64,000 nucleotides of DNA, from contig CM042687.1 in the NCBI GenBank assembly GCA_023614405.1, positions 234,634,292-234,698,291 on the forward strand, given 5' to 3'. The notes beneath the pieces were generated by a model that made no database searches, was not told the origin of the DNA, and worked only from the letters and a program-made list of their open reading frames with translations. The position numbers were made by a program, and so were the translations under genes. Source of the stretch: Avena insularis (Eukaryota; Streptophyta; Magnoliopsida; Poales; Poaceae). How positions within the stretch are numbered: the stretch's first letter is position 1; every line of letters begins with the position of its first letter. Shown here in pieces: positions 23,153 through 36,099 of the stretch.

Positions 23153-26100
23153 CTACGCCGCAACCGCATAGTGAGGGCGCATGTCCCATAAGATGCCATA
23201 TGGTCGAAGGGGCGGCCCAGTCGCCACCTTCGCAAGATTGACATGAGACAAGGCAGCCTTAACCCCTGCAATCAGTTGATGACGCACCAACTCCTTGACA
23301 TGGCCTACGTTATGAAATTTACCAAGAAGACCCAAGAAAGTAGAAGGCACAGCGTCCAAATGGAACATGATGGACCAGATGGCCGCCAACGATGACCTCG
23401 CCTACCTCAGCACCCGAAGAACCTGGTTCATGCAATCCTGCACTGTCTCAAGGACGATGGCTCGGTCACGATCCATCCAGAAGAAACCACCAGCCTCCAG
23501 GTCCTGTTGCGTCAGGCAGTTCATCTGAATTGTGACGCGTTCCTTCTCTTCCATCGGAATGAGATTCACATCTACACAAAGCACGAAATAAGACAACATA
23601 CAAGTAAGGTGCACCCAAAAGAACATCTGTTCATGAAGACTCACATTGAAGTTGCTCACCCATCTGCCGCAATTCTCCAATCAAGAACCCCTCTCTGGCA
23701 GTGGCTCGCTCAGCTTTCGACTTCCACACATCCCCTTGACCGCGAATGCTGAGGACGTCCTTTTCCAGGCTGCGAACGTGATCGTGCAAAAAGGCCAATT
23801 GGGACGCGTCATCCAGAGATGGTCGAGGTTCAGGAGCAGTTGGAGTAACCACTAGAGCTTGACCCAAAAGATCCTAGAAGCAAATAAATAAGTATAAACA
23901 TCACAATTACTTTCAGCAATAGCCCAATGATAGACTTATATACATAATTAAGGCCACCTCGTGGCAAAAGTGAAACTTGTTCATTCGTAATTTGTTAAAA
24001 AAGCAGCAAAAGGAGAAGCTACACTAGCTACATTACAAAAGCCTATGCATCTACATCCGGAGAAGCCTCGGAGCCAGAATGCCTGCTCTTGGCCTCATTC
24101 TGCTACTTCGCCACGTAATTAACCAAGAGGTCGATGAGCTTAAGCCCATAACGCTTATAGAGAGAAGCAAAGAGGGCGAAAGCTACCTCTGAGCCTTCCG
24201 CCACTGTTGGCATCCTAGACGTGACCTGAGGCAGGTCTAGTTCGGCTCCAGACGCCATCGCCATGGCCAGCCCCATGGAAGCACCGATGTCATTTTGCTT
24301 GCTGTTGTACTCCGTCGGAGCTTCCTCTGACAGAGCATCAGCAAGGGCGTCGACGTCGTCAAGGGCAACGCCCTTAGGGACGACCTCCTTGTAGAAGCGC
24401 GCGAGCATCTTCTTGGCCTTCTCCAAGGAGCCAGCGGCAGTGGCGCAGCGATCTCGATTGCAGCAGCGGCATCAGCCAAAGCATCTCCGTGCTCCAGCGC
24501 ACCACGATCAAACGTGATGCCAGAAGCATCTGAAAAGAAGAAGGAAAAACACTCGAGTAAGGAAGCATAAAGCACACTCGAAAACTAGAAGACCCAAAGG
24601 ATAAAGCATAACTTACTGGAAATAGTCTTGGCAGCATCCATGAGCTTGTCGGCCATCTCCTTCTCCCGTGTGGCCGCAACGGTCGTGAGCTGCTTCTCGT
24701 GATCCTCAGCCTCCTTCTGCAGGCGCTCATTTGCCTTCGCAGCATCCGTGGCCACCTTCTCCGCTCGACCGAGGCTCTTCTCGAGAGCATCCAGTCTTCG
24801 AAGGGCAGCATTATTATCATCTACAGCATGCAGAAGTTTCAGATGAATACAAAAAACACACTCGGCAAACTAGAATGATAACCAAAAAGAAAACTATGCA
24901 CGTTGAAGCTGCTTTAGCTCAGCCTCCAGCGCCAGATCCTACTAGATGAGAAGGTTGGCACTATGCACAAAAGGCTATAGAAGAAACATAAATAAAAGTC
25001 GATGAACAAAGGGCTCGGGGGCTTCCCCCGAAAAAGCAAAAGATCAAGAGGTCATATAAAAAGGGACTCGGGGGCTCCCCCAATGGAGTAAAAAAGACAA
25101 CACTTACATGTTCAGGCGTGGACTCCAAAGGTTTGCATGCTGCCTTCTGAGTTACGGCTGCCCGAGCTTCCCGACTAGACGAGTTCGGTTCATCTTTCTC
25201 AGAGTCGGCCACCACCTGGGGGATAAAAGTCGTCGACTTCGACTCCGCCATTACTTCTTGAGTATCCTCGTCAAGGGACTCCTCCCAAGGATTGCTGCAA
25301 GCAAATACCAGATCAGAAACAACTAACACTACGCATACAAACAAGAGAAAAAGGACTCAAGCAGAGTGACCTACGAATCAATGTCCGAGAAATTGAAGAT
25401 GGGAGCCGCCTTCTCATTCTTCTTCTTGGTCGGCGGCTGTAGAGCCATCGCCCGAAGGGGCATGGCAGGATAAGGTGCAGACGACACACCATCATCCTCA
25501 CCATGTTGATCGAGGAACGACAGACCCCTTGGATTTGGCGGGGTAGACGCATCTGTAGACTCGCTCTGGGTGCGCTTTCGGGTCCGCCCTTCGCTCGTCG
25601 TGGGTGCTTCCAACGTAGGAGATTGCGACGGAGGAAGCTCGGATTCAGAATCCACAACTTCATTATCCGGCGCAACCAGAAATTTCTTAGGCAATGGAGG
25701 CATCATCCCAGCTACCTTGAGATTCTGCAAAGAAACGAAAAAAAGGATTAGTGACATTAACGGTAAGCAAAGTACTCGAAGAGGACGAACGTGCAAGCTA
25801 CAATTTTCCACCTGCGGAGATGCATTTTTGGCGCTGAAGGGGGAGGTCAACGATTTCCCCGGGAGGTCCTCGTCGGCCTTGAACTTCAACAAGGACCGAA
25901 GGGCTCTATCAAGGTCACCCTTGGACAGCTCCTCAGGTGAGACCCTCGTCTGATCACTACGGCCAGCATAAAGAAACAACGGATGCGCCCTAGCCTAGAG
26001 CAGTTGCACCCGACGCTTGAGGAAGGTGCGAATAATATTGACACTGTTGACCTCCTTCTCGACTACCAGCTGGAACGCCTCCACGCGACGGTAGAGATCC

Positions 26101-26736
26101 TCCACCTCTGCCGTTTCAACCTCTAAGATGTGGTTCTTCCACGACCTCTTCGGGACGATTTTCTAGGCGGAGTCGAAAGGAGCGAGACCATATTCTTGTC
26201 CATCCAATCTGGCATCACGGATGTAGAACCAATTCTTCTGCCAATACTGGACGGACTCGCACATGGAAAAGGATAGAAGAACGAATGGAGATGATGCAGC
26301 GCCGAGCGGATAGACTCCGCCGGTGCCAGACTGCTTCTTCATGGAATAGAGCTTCCGAAAGAGGCCAAAGTGCGGCTCGATACCGAGCCAGCACCGGCAA
26401 AGATTGATGAAGCAAGCAATGTGGAGAAGAGAGTTGAGTGACAAATGATGTAACTGAATCCCATAGAAAAAGAGAAGTCCACGAAGGAATTCGTGGATAG
26501 GAAGAGAAAGACCGCGAATGACAAAGGCATAAAACATCACCCGAAACCCTTCGGGTGGGTGCGGGATTACCTCTTCACCGGGGAGGAGGGCGTCCTCCTT
26601 GTTCTGGGGGATCAACCCAGCGTCACGCAGCTTGCACAGATCTCCATTGCGCATCTTCTGGGTTAGCGACGACCTTCTTGCCGCCGGTGGTGGCGCTCGA
26701 ACCAGCTCTAGTAGTGATCTTCTTTGGCTTGCCCAT
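23153..26736 (-). pseudogene. Multi-exon antisense gene of the Tat element ('putative gypsy-type transposon' family, PF04195-like)
   Basis: Read on the minus strand, an ATG at 26736 opens MGKPKKITT. After a frameshift near 26660 comes the domain DLCKLRDAGLIP... EGFRVMFYAFVIRGLSLPIH, FLRGLLFFYGIQLHHLSLNS, IACFINLCRCWLGIEPHFGL and a WQKNWFYIRD end, as in PF04195. Downstream exon-like pieces follow: 25800-25979; 25371-25720 (acceptor TTTCTTTGCAG); 25107-25295 (donor GTAAGTG); 24610-24800, an Ala/Glu/Lys-rich coiled coil ending at donor GTAAGTT; 24103-24530; and two pieces down to 23153. Antisense extra ORFs in this position are known in Tat elements. Function is unknown. A TAG at 26163 and frameshifts make this copy defective. 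Confidence 0.75.
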
Positions 26737-26861
26737 CTTTCAGCGGTGATGGCGGCAGTGCGAGCGCAAGAAGGAAGAGGGAAAAGTGCGAAGAATGTCC
26801 AGAGCGCAGCGAAGGGCAGCAAAGCTAGTGAAAATGGAGGCAATGGAGATGAGCAAATGAC

Positions 26862-28344
26862 TGATGTCTATGCACTTCTATTCTTGTATATAGTTGTTGG
26901 GCCTCCAAGTGTAGAGGTTTGTACAACATCAACAAGTTTCCCTTAAGTGGATTACCCAAGGTTTATCGAACTCAGGGAGGAAGTGGTCAAAGGTATTCCC
27001 TCTCAAGCAACCCTGCAATCAAGATACAAGAAGTATCTTGTGTCCCCAACACACCCAATACACTTGTCAGGTGTATAGGTGCACTAGTTCGGCGAAGAGA
27101 TAGTGAAATACAAGTTGTAATGGTGCCAGAAAATAGATTTGATGGAGCTTGACGTGGAGGAAACTAAAGGCAAACTGAAATAAAGCTGGAAGAAAGAAAA
27201 CATGCAACAGATCTAGATGCAAACGGTGTTTCAATGTTTATAAACAAGGCCTAGGGATCATACTTTCACTAGTGAACACTCTCTCATATAAATATATACT
27301 CTCTTCATGATACTACTCTTGACTACTCTCCGGTTGGATACTCTAATCCACGGTAGGGCCTTCCCCAATCTAGATAACCCCAGACTGTCACCTTGAGCGC
27401 TAGATGGTTCCAACAAACACCACAATTTCATAGAGATAACCAACTCAAAATATACTCATGATAAATATATATGTCACCTAGCCTAAGTGCCACACACGGT
27501 GTGCACGCTGTCACTTTCACGCACGTGGGGAAAGCATAGATCTATTAAAGCACGGTGAGTATTTAGGTAGACTCTAGCCTAAGTGCCACCATGGCATGCA
27601 CGCTGTCACTTCCAGACATATGGGGAGAGCAGAGATCTATTGAAGCACTTGAGTAGCAAGGTAGATCTACTTGATTACAAAGCTCATGACCACAACAAGA
27701 TCATGCATAGAGAGAGAGATGAACAAATAGCTACCAGTAGAGCCCTTAGCCTCGAGGAAGAACTACTCCCTCCTCAGCATGGGAATCAGCAACAGTGATG
27801 GAGATGGTGGTGGAGATCGATGGAGATGGCTTCGGGGGCACTTCCCCGTCCCGGCAGGGTGCCGGAACAGAGACTTTCTGTCCCCCGAATCTTCCCTTCG
27901 GTGGTGGCAGCGCTACAGAACTTTTTCGTGGATTTCTTCTGGATGATTTAGGGTTTTCTCCCCGGGGGCTCCTTATAGGCGCAGGAGGCAAGGTTAGTGG
28001 AGGTCCACGGGGCCCACACCCCCTGTGGGCTCCACCAAGGCTGGCCTGCTCCTAGGGGGGTGCGGCCACCCTGATGTCCTACTCCAACTCTACTTCGTGG
28101 TTCCGTGTTGCTCCGGGAAAATAATGACTTTGGCTTTTGTCCTGTCCAATTCCGAGAATATTGATTTTGTACCTTTTCTAGAACCAAAAACAGAAGAAAA
28201 CACACAAGTGGCACTGTGGCATGTTGTTAATAGGTTAGTCCAGAAAAACATATAAAACACCTCAAAGTGTAGACAAAGCATAAGACAAATGATACAAAAC
28301 AAGCATGGAACATCAAAAATTATAGATACGTTTCCAACGTATCA
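26862..28344 (-). repeat. Solo LTR (1,483 bp) inside the Tat element
   Basis: On the minus strand it starts TGATACGTTGGAAACGTATC and ends with the complement of TGATGTCTATGC, giving TG...CA ends. A 5-bp duplication ATGAC lies at 26857-26861 and 28345-28349. I recognise the family from pooid grass repeats (start as above, end with GTGCACTAGTTCGGCGAAGAG on the plus strand), but I cannot give its lineage because no internal region is present. A related partial copy is at 55937-56260. Small ORFs inside are chance. Confidence 0.8.
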
Positions 28345-28699
28345 ATGACAAAGGGTAAAAGAAAATCACTATTTACCTACGGTTAAAAGGAAGAAGACGA
28401 CGCAGACGAGCCGTTGATTCAGAAGCCCTAGCGCGCACCTCATATCTAACCATACAAGCGCCAGCACTACACCGAACCTTCGCTAGCACGCCGTCCACTA
28501 TGCACGGAAACCGAAGAGACACTGTAATTTTTGCCATGTCTATGCGCGACTAGTCAACTTCAAGTCAGGCGATGGGACCCACTATCGTCTCGTCGCGTCA
28601 TCTCTACTGCCGCAGATGGTTGAGATCACCATTCGTCAACACTAACATCATCAAGGCAAGGCCAAGCACCGGCTCGAAGTTTTCGGCTGATCAATCAAG

Positions 28700-29559
28700 T
28701 CCTTACTCGAATCTACGATTCGAGAAACTACTCGGGGGCTACTCCTATCAGGAGAACTGGCCGCGCACCTGAAAATGACTAAGGTAACTACACCTCACAA
28801 CTATCTACGAGTCCTACGTCGAGTCTGCGACTCCACTACGGACTCGGGGGCTACACCCATAGGGAGCATCGGTTGAGCATCCAAAAAAATTGTGTCCTTC
28901 AGACCTATGCTGAAAATGACTGTACTAAAGTCTCTAATCGAGTCTAAGACTCGAATAGTTACTCGGGGGCTACTCCCATAGGGAGCGCTAGCCGCGCACC
29001 CTATGAATTCTTCGACTGTGATCCTTCAGATCAAATACGACAAAAAACTTTTTGGCAACTTTTACCAAACAAACATTAAGTGAGAAGCAGTCTCCTTGGC
29101 CACCCGAAACACCTGTGCGGCAATAAAACTTCGGATGTCGTGTCTGCGATGCAAAGATAGGCCCTACAGATATCATCCGATGGCCTGGTAACGCACCTGA
29201 CTACGCCCTGCCATTGAACTTCCGTGTCAATAGGCATGATGAAAATCCTGACGGACGCGTTGGGTACATCACTTGAAAATCACTGGGATTCGACTCCTAT
29301 AAGACCACAACGACCTAAGTCGAATCACACCAGCAATCATTTTGAAGTCGAGTCTGGGGACTCGAGTTTGATGAAGATCGTGTTGTTTTGTCCTATGATA
29401 GTTAACTAGCCCTGATCCGTCGGGTGAGCCAGGCGCACGCATCGACAATCCCTATGAACTAAACATTTCTCCTTGCCAAGCAGGTTTAACTACATAGCAC
29501 CCGAAAGATTGAAGAGTCTCCAAACAAATCTACGATTCGACTGGACACTCGGGGGCTAC
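28700..29559 (+). repeat. Tandem repeats carrying polypurine-like motifs, ending at the true polypurine tract
   Basis: The motif ACTCGGGGGCTAC (or a one-base variant) occurs at 28730, 28842, 28961 and 29547, the last directly before the 3' LTR (29560). The first three are ~112-119 bp apart with similar flanks (CGAGTCTxxGACTCxA before, ATAGGGAGC after). The final copy should be the functional plus-strand primer. The rest of 28350-28700 and 28990-29540 is non-coding. Confidence 0.75.
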
Positions 29560-30047
29560 TAACATGAATATACCCAACGGGTACATAACATTGGTATACC
29601 TGGTCCAGTCCAAGGAAGGCCCACGTCAAGACACGCGGCCCATGAAGACTTTGGGTGGTCCAAGCCTATGATGTTTTCGACTTCTTGGAGGACAAGTCTA
29701 GATTAGAAAGAATTTGAAAGGGTACCAACCCTAATTAATAACCGACTCGACCTAAGCCCGGTACCTGGCTATCTATATAAAGGCCAGAAGGGTACGGCGA
29801 GAAGGACCTCTTCCATCACCGCATACACACCTCACGCCAGATTGCATCTGCGCACCCCTATAACTTTCGGTTCCGCCATAATCAAGAGCAGATAAGCAGG
29901 AGTAGGGTTTTCCCTCCGGGGGCCTGAACCTGGGTAAATCTTGTGTCCCGTGTTGCTTGTCTGTTAACCGTTCCGCGACTTCCAGCATCCCCATCTTCTC
30001 CAAAACCCAAGTACATAATAATGCATTGACGAAATCAACCCTCGTCA
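29560..30047 (+). repeat. 3' LTR of the 14.2-kb Tat element
   Basis: It starts TAACATGAATATACCC (G to A in the first dinucleotide) directly after the polypurine tract and ends AACCCTCGTCA, followed by the ATAGT duplication (30048-30052). It is colinear with 15869-16357 and has a TATA box at 29773-29780. Confidence 0.95.
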
Positions 30048-30290
30048 ATAGTAGATTGTAAAAGGATAAAAGGTGAAAACACCTCACTGATCTAATCCAC
30101 AAACAACACCAAGCAGCCAGGCAGCACAGTCAACAAAATGCATGTTGTGTGCTATCGACACAGCAACAACAACACAATCAATCAAAAGGGAAGAGCACAG
30201 CCATAGCACATCTCTCAACAGCCATTCCATTTCCAAGCACAAAGCCAAGAACACACCAAGCCTTCCAAAGCGCAAACAGAACCATCAGCC

Positions 30291-30303
30291 CATATATATA
30301 TAA
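30291..30303 (+). promoter_or_regulatory. TATA box of the LTR of element C
   Basis: CATATATATATAACC lies ~1.04 kb into the rejoined LTR (15069-15868 plus 30053 onward), close to the ~0.98 kb seen in the LTR of element A. The downstream leader (30310-30500) is rich in CCA, AGCAGG and AAGATCAAG. No gene lies in 30053-30687. Confidence 0.6.
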
Positions 30304-30687
30304 CCAACCATTCAACCATCCACTAGATGGTGACATAAGGAGGGGGTGGAGCAGGTGGATAGCAAGATCAAGGTCAAGCTCATAGGAACCAGAAGAAGCA
30401 GGAGCAGCACCAGGAGGTGTAGAGCATGATCAAGCCAATAAAGCAATCCAGCAAGATCAAGACAATCAAATCAATCACCAACAACCAAGTGGTGTGGTGA
30501 GTACATATAAAACCATCACATGATCCCATCATCTTATCTAGACTATCAAACATGTGTTGTTTTACATATATCTTCTTAGAAATCACCCAAGTGGGGTGTA
30601 TCCATCATAGAAGGAAATCCATTATAAGCCAATGACTAATCTTTACAAATAAACCCAGGATCTCAGACCAACATCATAGATCTTGGA

Positions 30688-33600
30688 TGTACAGGTCCCA
30701 ACCTTTAATAAGGTAGAGATCCCTGTGTTTACAATGCTAGTCCCTGGATCAATAGCTAGCATCCACAGTTTAAGATGTAATATCAAGAAACAAAGGTCAT
30801 AATACAACTTTATAACCAGGAATAAAATAATTCATTACATCTTACACAGCTCATTTGGCTATCTCATTACAATGCAACATAAATAACTATATAGCATGGA
30901 GTCCTTCATCTTCAAAGTTCCACAGACAATCATGTTGGTTGTAGACTTGTAATCCTATTCAACATACTTCACTAACATCAAACAAACCTGCAACATAATA
31001 AGTTACAGCCACAAGGGTCAATACATTTGAATTGTATTGGCAAGTGATACTATGGTAGAATAGTGGTATCTATCATCTATATGCATTTGGCTAAGTGGAG
31101 CTTACGCTTGCTTTGCTCAAAATAGATTTTCCTTATCATTTGAAAACACTAAGTTTTTGTTTGTCAAAATCACCCAAGGCATCTACCAATAGAAATTGGT
31201 GATCCTTTAACCCTTGTTCAACCACAAGCTTTTAACTTAGAAATTGGGATGAGAGGTGGTGCTCAAATTGTCTTGATGCTCAATTTGTCCATTGTCGGGG
31301 ACACAACTAAGTACTTAGATTTTACTCTCTCTCGAGAGGGGGTGCACTTTCCCCACAAGACTCGACATGCATCAAGACAAGATCTTTCAGAAGCCTTCCC
31401 TTAGACCAAAATGGACACGCTCCAAACCTATAACCCCCTACCACCAACTGTCCATCTAGCTAAGTTATTGCAACCTATATGATCCAAGAAGAGCCCATAT
31501 TTCCATGTGGCTGCACTTGAAGCTTCTCAACATTTGACATCTCAAATCTCTTTGTTCCTGGGTGTCTTTCCACAAGTGATATACACTAGGGTAGGCCATA
31601 AATATGGGGCCCTGTGTAACCACTCAACATAACCCATTCACACCATTCCACCCAGGTGATTCATTCACATAGTTGTTTTATTAAGAAAAACACAAGTCAT
31701 AGACTTAGAAATATTTCATAGCATGAATATAATCCACCCTTGTTTTCTACTAGCTAAGATAAGCATGATAGTAGTAGGAATCTTAACTTAGGAAAATTCT
31801 ACTAAGGCATCATCTACTAGGATTTCCCAAGGCATAGCATACTTAGTAAAAGTTCCATGCAAGTCCTACTCAAAATATCACTAATGCATAGTGAAAATAA
31901 TGGGACAAAAGTATGAAGCACCACTTGCCTTTTTGATAGAGAAACTAAGTTCACTCCTTGATCTTGCAAATGCCACACTCTTCAAGGTTCACTACAATTC
32001 AATCAAGGAAGGCACAATTTCAAAACTAACATTCAAACAATTCACCACATAAAATAAAGGAAACAAAACAATGCATGCAAGCATGCAACAAATTGTTTTA
32101 TTTGGAAAGGTGGTTTTTAATAGGCTATAAACATTTTAAAACACCTATTGGTCATTTATAAAAAGTGGCAAAACCATTTTAAATCAAGTTAGTGAAAATG
32201 GCCATTTAAATCATTTTTGTTTTGCTAGAAATGATTTAAATCAAAGTAATAATTTCTAGTGTTTGACAAATATATTTTTTAAACACAAAATGTTAGTGTT
32301 TATGGTCAAAGTGTTTAAAAACAAAATCATTTAAAAAAGGTTTCACTCAAAATCATTTTTAAATCAAAGCAACATTTTATTTTGCTAGAAATGCCTTTAA
32401 ACAAATCAATAATTTTACAAGGTTTAATCAAATACATTTTTAAATCAAAAAATTATTGTTTAGGGTCAGAGAGTTTAATTCAACCCATTTGCAAAAGGTT
32501 TTACTCAAAAACTATTTTCAAAACATAATCAATAATTTTATTCTACTACTAAATGCTTTTATTCAAGGAATAATTCCTTAGTGTCACAAAATATATTTTT
32601 AAATCCATAAGTTGGTTTTTGTGGTCAGTAGGTTCAAAACAATCCATTTACAAAAGATTTTACCCTAAAACATTTTTAGAATAACTTCTATAATCAAAAT
32701 AGGCCTACACATGTTTCTGCAAAAACAACCAATTTTACAGAAGTAAATCACTAAACAAAGGGCATGGTTGCAAATTTTTCATTTTTCTGAATCCAGTGAT
32801 ATAAAATTTGCAAAATTTGGACGTGTAGATTAAACGTTATGATTTTTGCAAAATCTAACATCTAATAGTAATGTTTATGTTTTTAAATCAAAACACTAGC
32901 CACGTGTAATGTTTCTATTGGCTGAAAATGGTTCGTGTGGATCGATCAATATAGACCGTAGGATTTAAGTGAGATCGCACGGTTTAGATCTAACATACCC
33001 CTTAGCTTAAGTGGATCTAACGTGTCCATCAGATCTTCATCCAACGGCTCCTAGCACTATGACCAAGTTCTAGCGGAGCTCGACGGTGGCGCGCGGCGGC
33101 GATGCTCGGCCAGAAGAGTTCCGGCAAAGATATTGGTCTCCGTTACTCGACGGGCGCATGGTGACGATGGAAATTGCTCACCGGAGCTGTACTTCTTCTC
33201 GAGCACGGTCAGTCGTTGTCGGAGGCGGGTGTCTGGGATGCAAGCGATCAAGGAGAAGTGTTAGGAGCGTGCGCAAGTTTGCATAGGTTATGAAGGAACT
33301 CACCAGAGGGAAAGGGGCGTGCTGATTCGTCGGCTACTGCTCGCCGAAGTCGAGCTCATCGTCGGTGGCGCTCAGACGTTGACGCTGTGGGGCTTATGGG
33401 CTTAACTGGGCTATGGGCAAGGCATCGCCTTCAGCGAGAACGCTCGTGGAGTCCAGGGAGCGAGGGGAGGTGTGGGCTGGCCGGAATTGCTGTCGCAGCT
33501 CATCGAAGACAATGGCTAGGCGAGCTAAATTAGAGGCAGCCTGGGGGCGTAGAGGTGCGGGGGGTTGAGGGGAAATGGAGAGGAGAGGGTGGCGGTTAAG

Positions 33601-35192
33601 AGGGCGTCGTCGCTGGCGAGATTTACTCCTGCAATCAAACAAATTGAAGCCGCGATTGAGTGGCAGAAATGGCCGGGAGGAAACAGGGCGTGGTCGTCAC
33701 GGTGGGGAAGACGGTGACGGGGCAGTGGGGTCGCCAAGTCAGTGAAAGAGAGGGGGGTTTGGCGGGGTCGTCTCGTCAGTGGCTGGGCGGGTAGGGTTTG
33801 CGGTAAGGAAAACGCTTCGCGTCAGAGAGGGGGAGTGGGCTTCGCTGGGCCAGATGGGCTAGGGTCTGGGTAGGTTAGTTTGGGCTGGTTTGTTTTTCAT
33901 TTTTGTTCTTCCTGAAACCTTTTTATTTTTATGTTTTGTTTTTCTGTTTTGAATTTCAACCTTTGATTTAAACCTCAATTTGAATTCAAACTTTTTCCAA
34001 CTTTCAGTAATCTTTTAATAATGTTTATTAATATATTCTAAAGTCTATTTTAGAATATTTATTTTATTCACATATGGTTTGTTGTTTATTTTAAATAGAC
34101 ATTTTGTCTTTATTAAATAGGAATTTAAATATGGTTCTAATAAATATAATTTATTCAAATAATTCTTTTATTCTTTTTAAGTCAATTAAATAAATTTTTA
34201 ATCCACTTTGGCAAATTCCAATTTATTATTTTCTCATGATTTATTTAATCATTTTCACTGGGGATTTGTCTCCATTTAAATATAGTTGAATTTGATTAAT
34301 CCCATATAATTTTATTTGAATATTCTTTATCCCTTTATTTAAATTGGATTATCTTTATTCCATTTGCTTATGGATTTAACTTAAGGTTTAAATTGTCTTC
34401 TAAATAATTTTATTGGGATTTATTAGTTATTTAGTTTAGGCAATTTGTCTTTATTTAAATAAAATTGGATAATGTGCAATCCTTATGATTTTATTTAAAT
34501 AATCTTTTACTATTTTTTTATTATTTAATAAATTACATTTACTCATGAATTTGGCCAAGATTTTCTTTTAAATATTCCCTATTTATTTTCTTTCTTTCTT
34601 TTTCTTATAAAATCCATATATTTTTATTTATAGATCCAAAATTTGTGATTCCAATTTGTATAATTTTATTTAATATTTATTTATATTTTTTACATCCTTT
34701 TAAGATTATTTTTCTCATAATTTGGTATGGATTTTAGATAGGAACTTTATTAGCTTTGATATTTATTTTCTTTACCTTATTAAATTCATAAGTTCTTATC
34801 CATGGCTCCAAATTAAATGAAACCAATTTCTATGGTTTAATAATATTTTTTTTAACATTTTTGATCTTCTATAAATGTTTGTTCCTAAGTTTTTCTATGG
34901 ATCAAATCCATAGTCTTAGAGAGATCTTTGAAATTATTTTCTTCCATTACGGTTTTAGGGTTTTGGTTTGTTTTTTCAAGTGTTTAAATTTCAATATACA
35001 TTCATTGATGAATGCATTTCACTTGATTGAAATTTGTTGGATTCCTTTAATTCAAATTTTGTTCAAGAAGGGTTTTGGTGTTTCTATTTATAAGCAAAAA
35101 AGTTTCTTATTTTCACCCTAAATTTCAACAATTATTTCTTTTGTTTATTTATTTTTCACATTTCAAAATTTGGAAAATTTTGGGAGGTGACA
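30688..35192 (-). repeat. Solo LTR (4,505 bp), Tekay-like, inside the LTR of element C
   Basis: On the plus strand it starts TGTACAGGTCCC and ends GGGAGGTGACA; a perfect duplication TTGGA flanks it (30683-30687, 35193-35197). The first ~1.3 kb matches the LTRs of the 12.8-kb element (40054 onward), e.g. the shared GATCCCTGTG, AGCATCCACAGTTTAAGATG and CACCAATAGAAATTGGTGA. In its own minus sense it has an AT-rich U3 (33900-35190), a GGGCC/CCCAGC promoter-like area (33800-33900), and a GC-rich leader (33040-33800). The GC-rich part gives chance ORFs. No internal region remains. Confidence 0.9.
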
Positions 35193-36099
35193 TTGGATAT
35201 AAAGCTATATTTCCACAATACAAAATCACAACAACCCAAGATCATGATTTTTGGGCACATCTCTTAAAAGAGTAGCACCCCAGAAATCAATAGATCTTAA
35301 GGATCCATAGTAAACAGTAAGAATACCAACCATTCTATCAGAGAACTCAAGAATCAGTAACTGGTACTAAATACTAGAACACATCTATGAGGGACAGCAA
35401 GTTAGAAACATAGTTTCTAGGCCTCAGACCCACATCATAGGACAAAGAAAACTCATATACAACATAGGCTAAACTTTTCAGTAAAAGCTTTCAGCTCATC
35501 TCAGTACTAATCAGATCTAGAACACTGACAGAATAAATCCTAGCACTAGAACCAACACTTGTGTTCCATTCTAAAGATGGTGTCACAAGAATATGTTCTA
35601 AACCAAGCAAATCCTATACTTAGCTTTCATAAGTAAACTTGCAGATCACTAACTATCATTTTCCTGGAATCAACAACCAGGAATCATTATCAAGTTTACA
35701 TATACATAATCAGAGTATCATTGGAATCACATGTTAAATTCAATCTGCATATATCCACACAAGCCAGTACTTATAAATGCAGTGAATAACCACTAACAGT
35801 ACTACTGTTAATACTAAGATCATGACAGTAGTAAATTCTGAATTCACCAGAATCAACCGGCAATAGTTTCACAATAACAATATCATCTAGAAAATATACA
35901 ATGACCAATTGGAATCAGTCTAACAAAGCCACAAGCAATTCCAAGACCAACTGTAGACAGTAATCAACATGGTTTAACCATCATAGAAATTTCTAAGTCA
36001 TTTCATCATCCTCAATAACCAACATAGAGGGGTGAAACCCTAATCGAAGCATGAACCCTAATTAGGGTTTCCATCAGAAGCACATACAAGATAACAAGG

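Larger units (their letters stand above)
15869..30047 (+). mobile_element. Complete 14.2-kb Tat-lineage Ty3/gypsy retrotransposon
   Basis: Two LTRs (15869-16357, 489 bp; 29560-30047, 488 bp) bound the element, with a perfect 5-bp duplication ATAGT at 15864-15868 and 30048-30052. Internal order on the plus strand is gag, protease, RT, RNase H, integrase (16358-22756), then a long 3' region holding an antisense gene (23153-26736) and tandem repeats before the polypurine tract. The LTRs look nearly identical by eye, suggesting recent insertion, yet the genes carry many C-to-T/G-to-A stops. A solo LTR (26862-28344) was inserted later. Confidence 0.95.

Noticed and set aside
27583..28302. Short ORFs on both strands inside the 26862-28344 repeat
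   Set aside because: The segment is a solo LTR with no conserved domain in any frame.
33057..33737. GC-rich ORFs in both directions, possible host exon
   Set aside because: They lie in the GC-rich leader of a solo LTR bounded by a perfect duplication. Similar GC-rich leaders in the LTRs at 41890-42650 and 51540-52390 also give chance ORFs.
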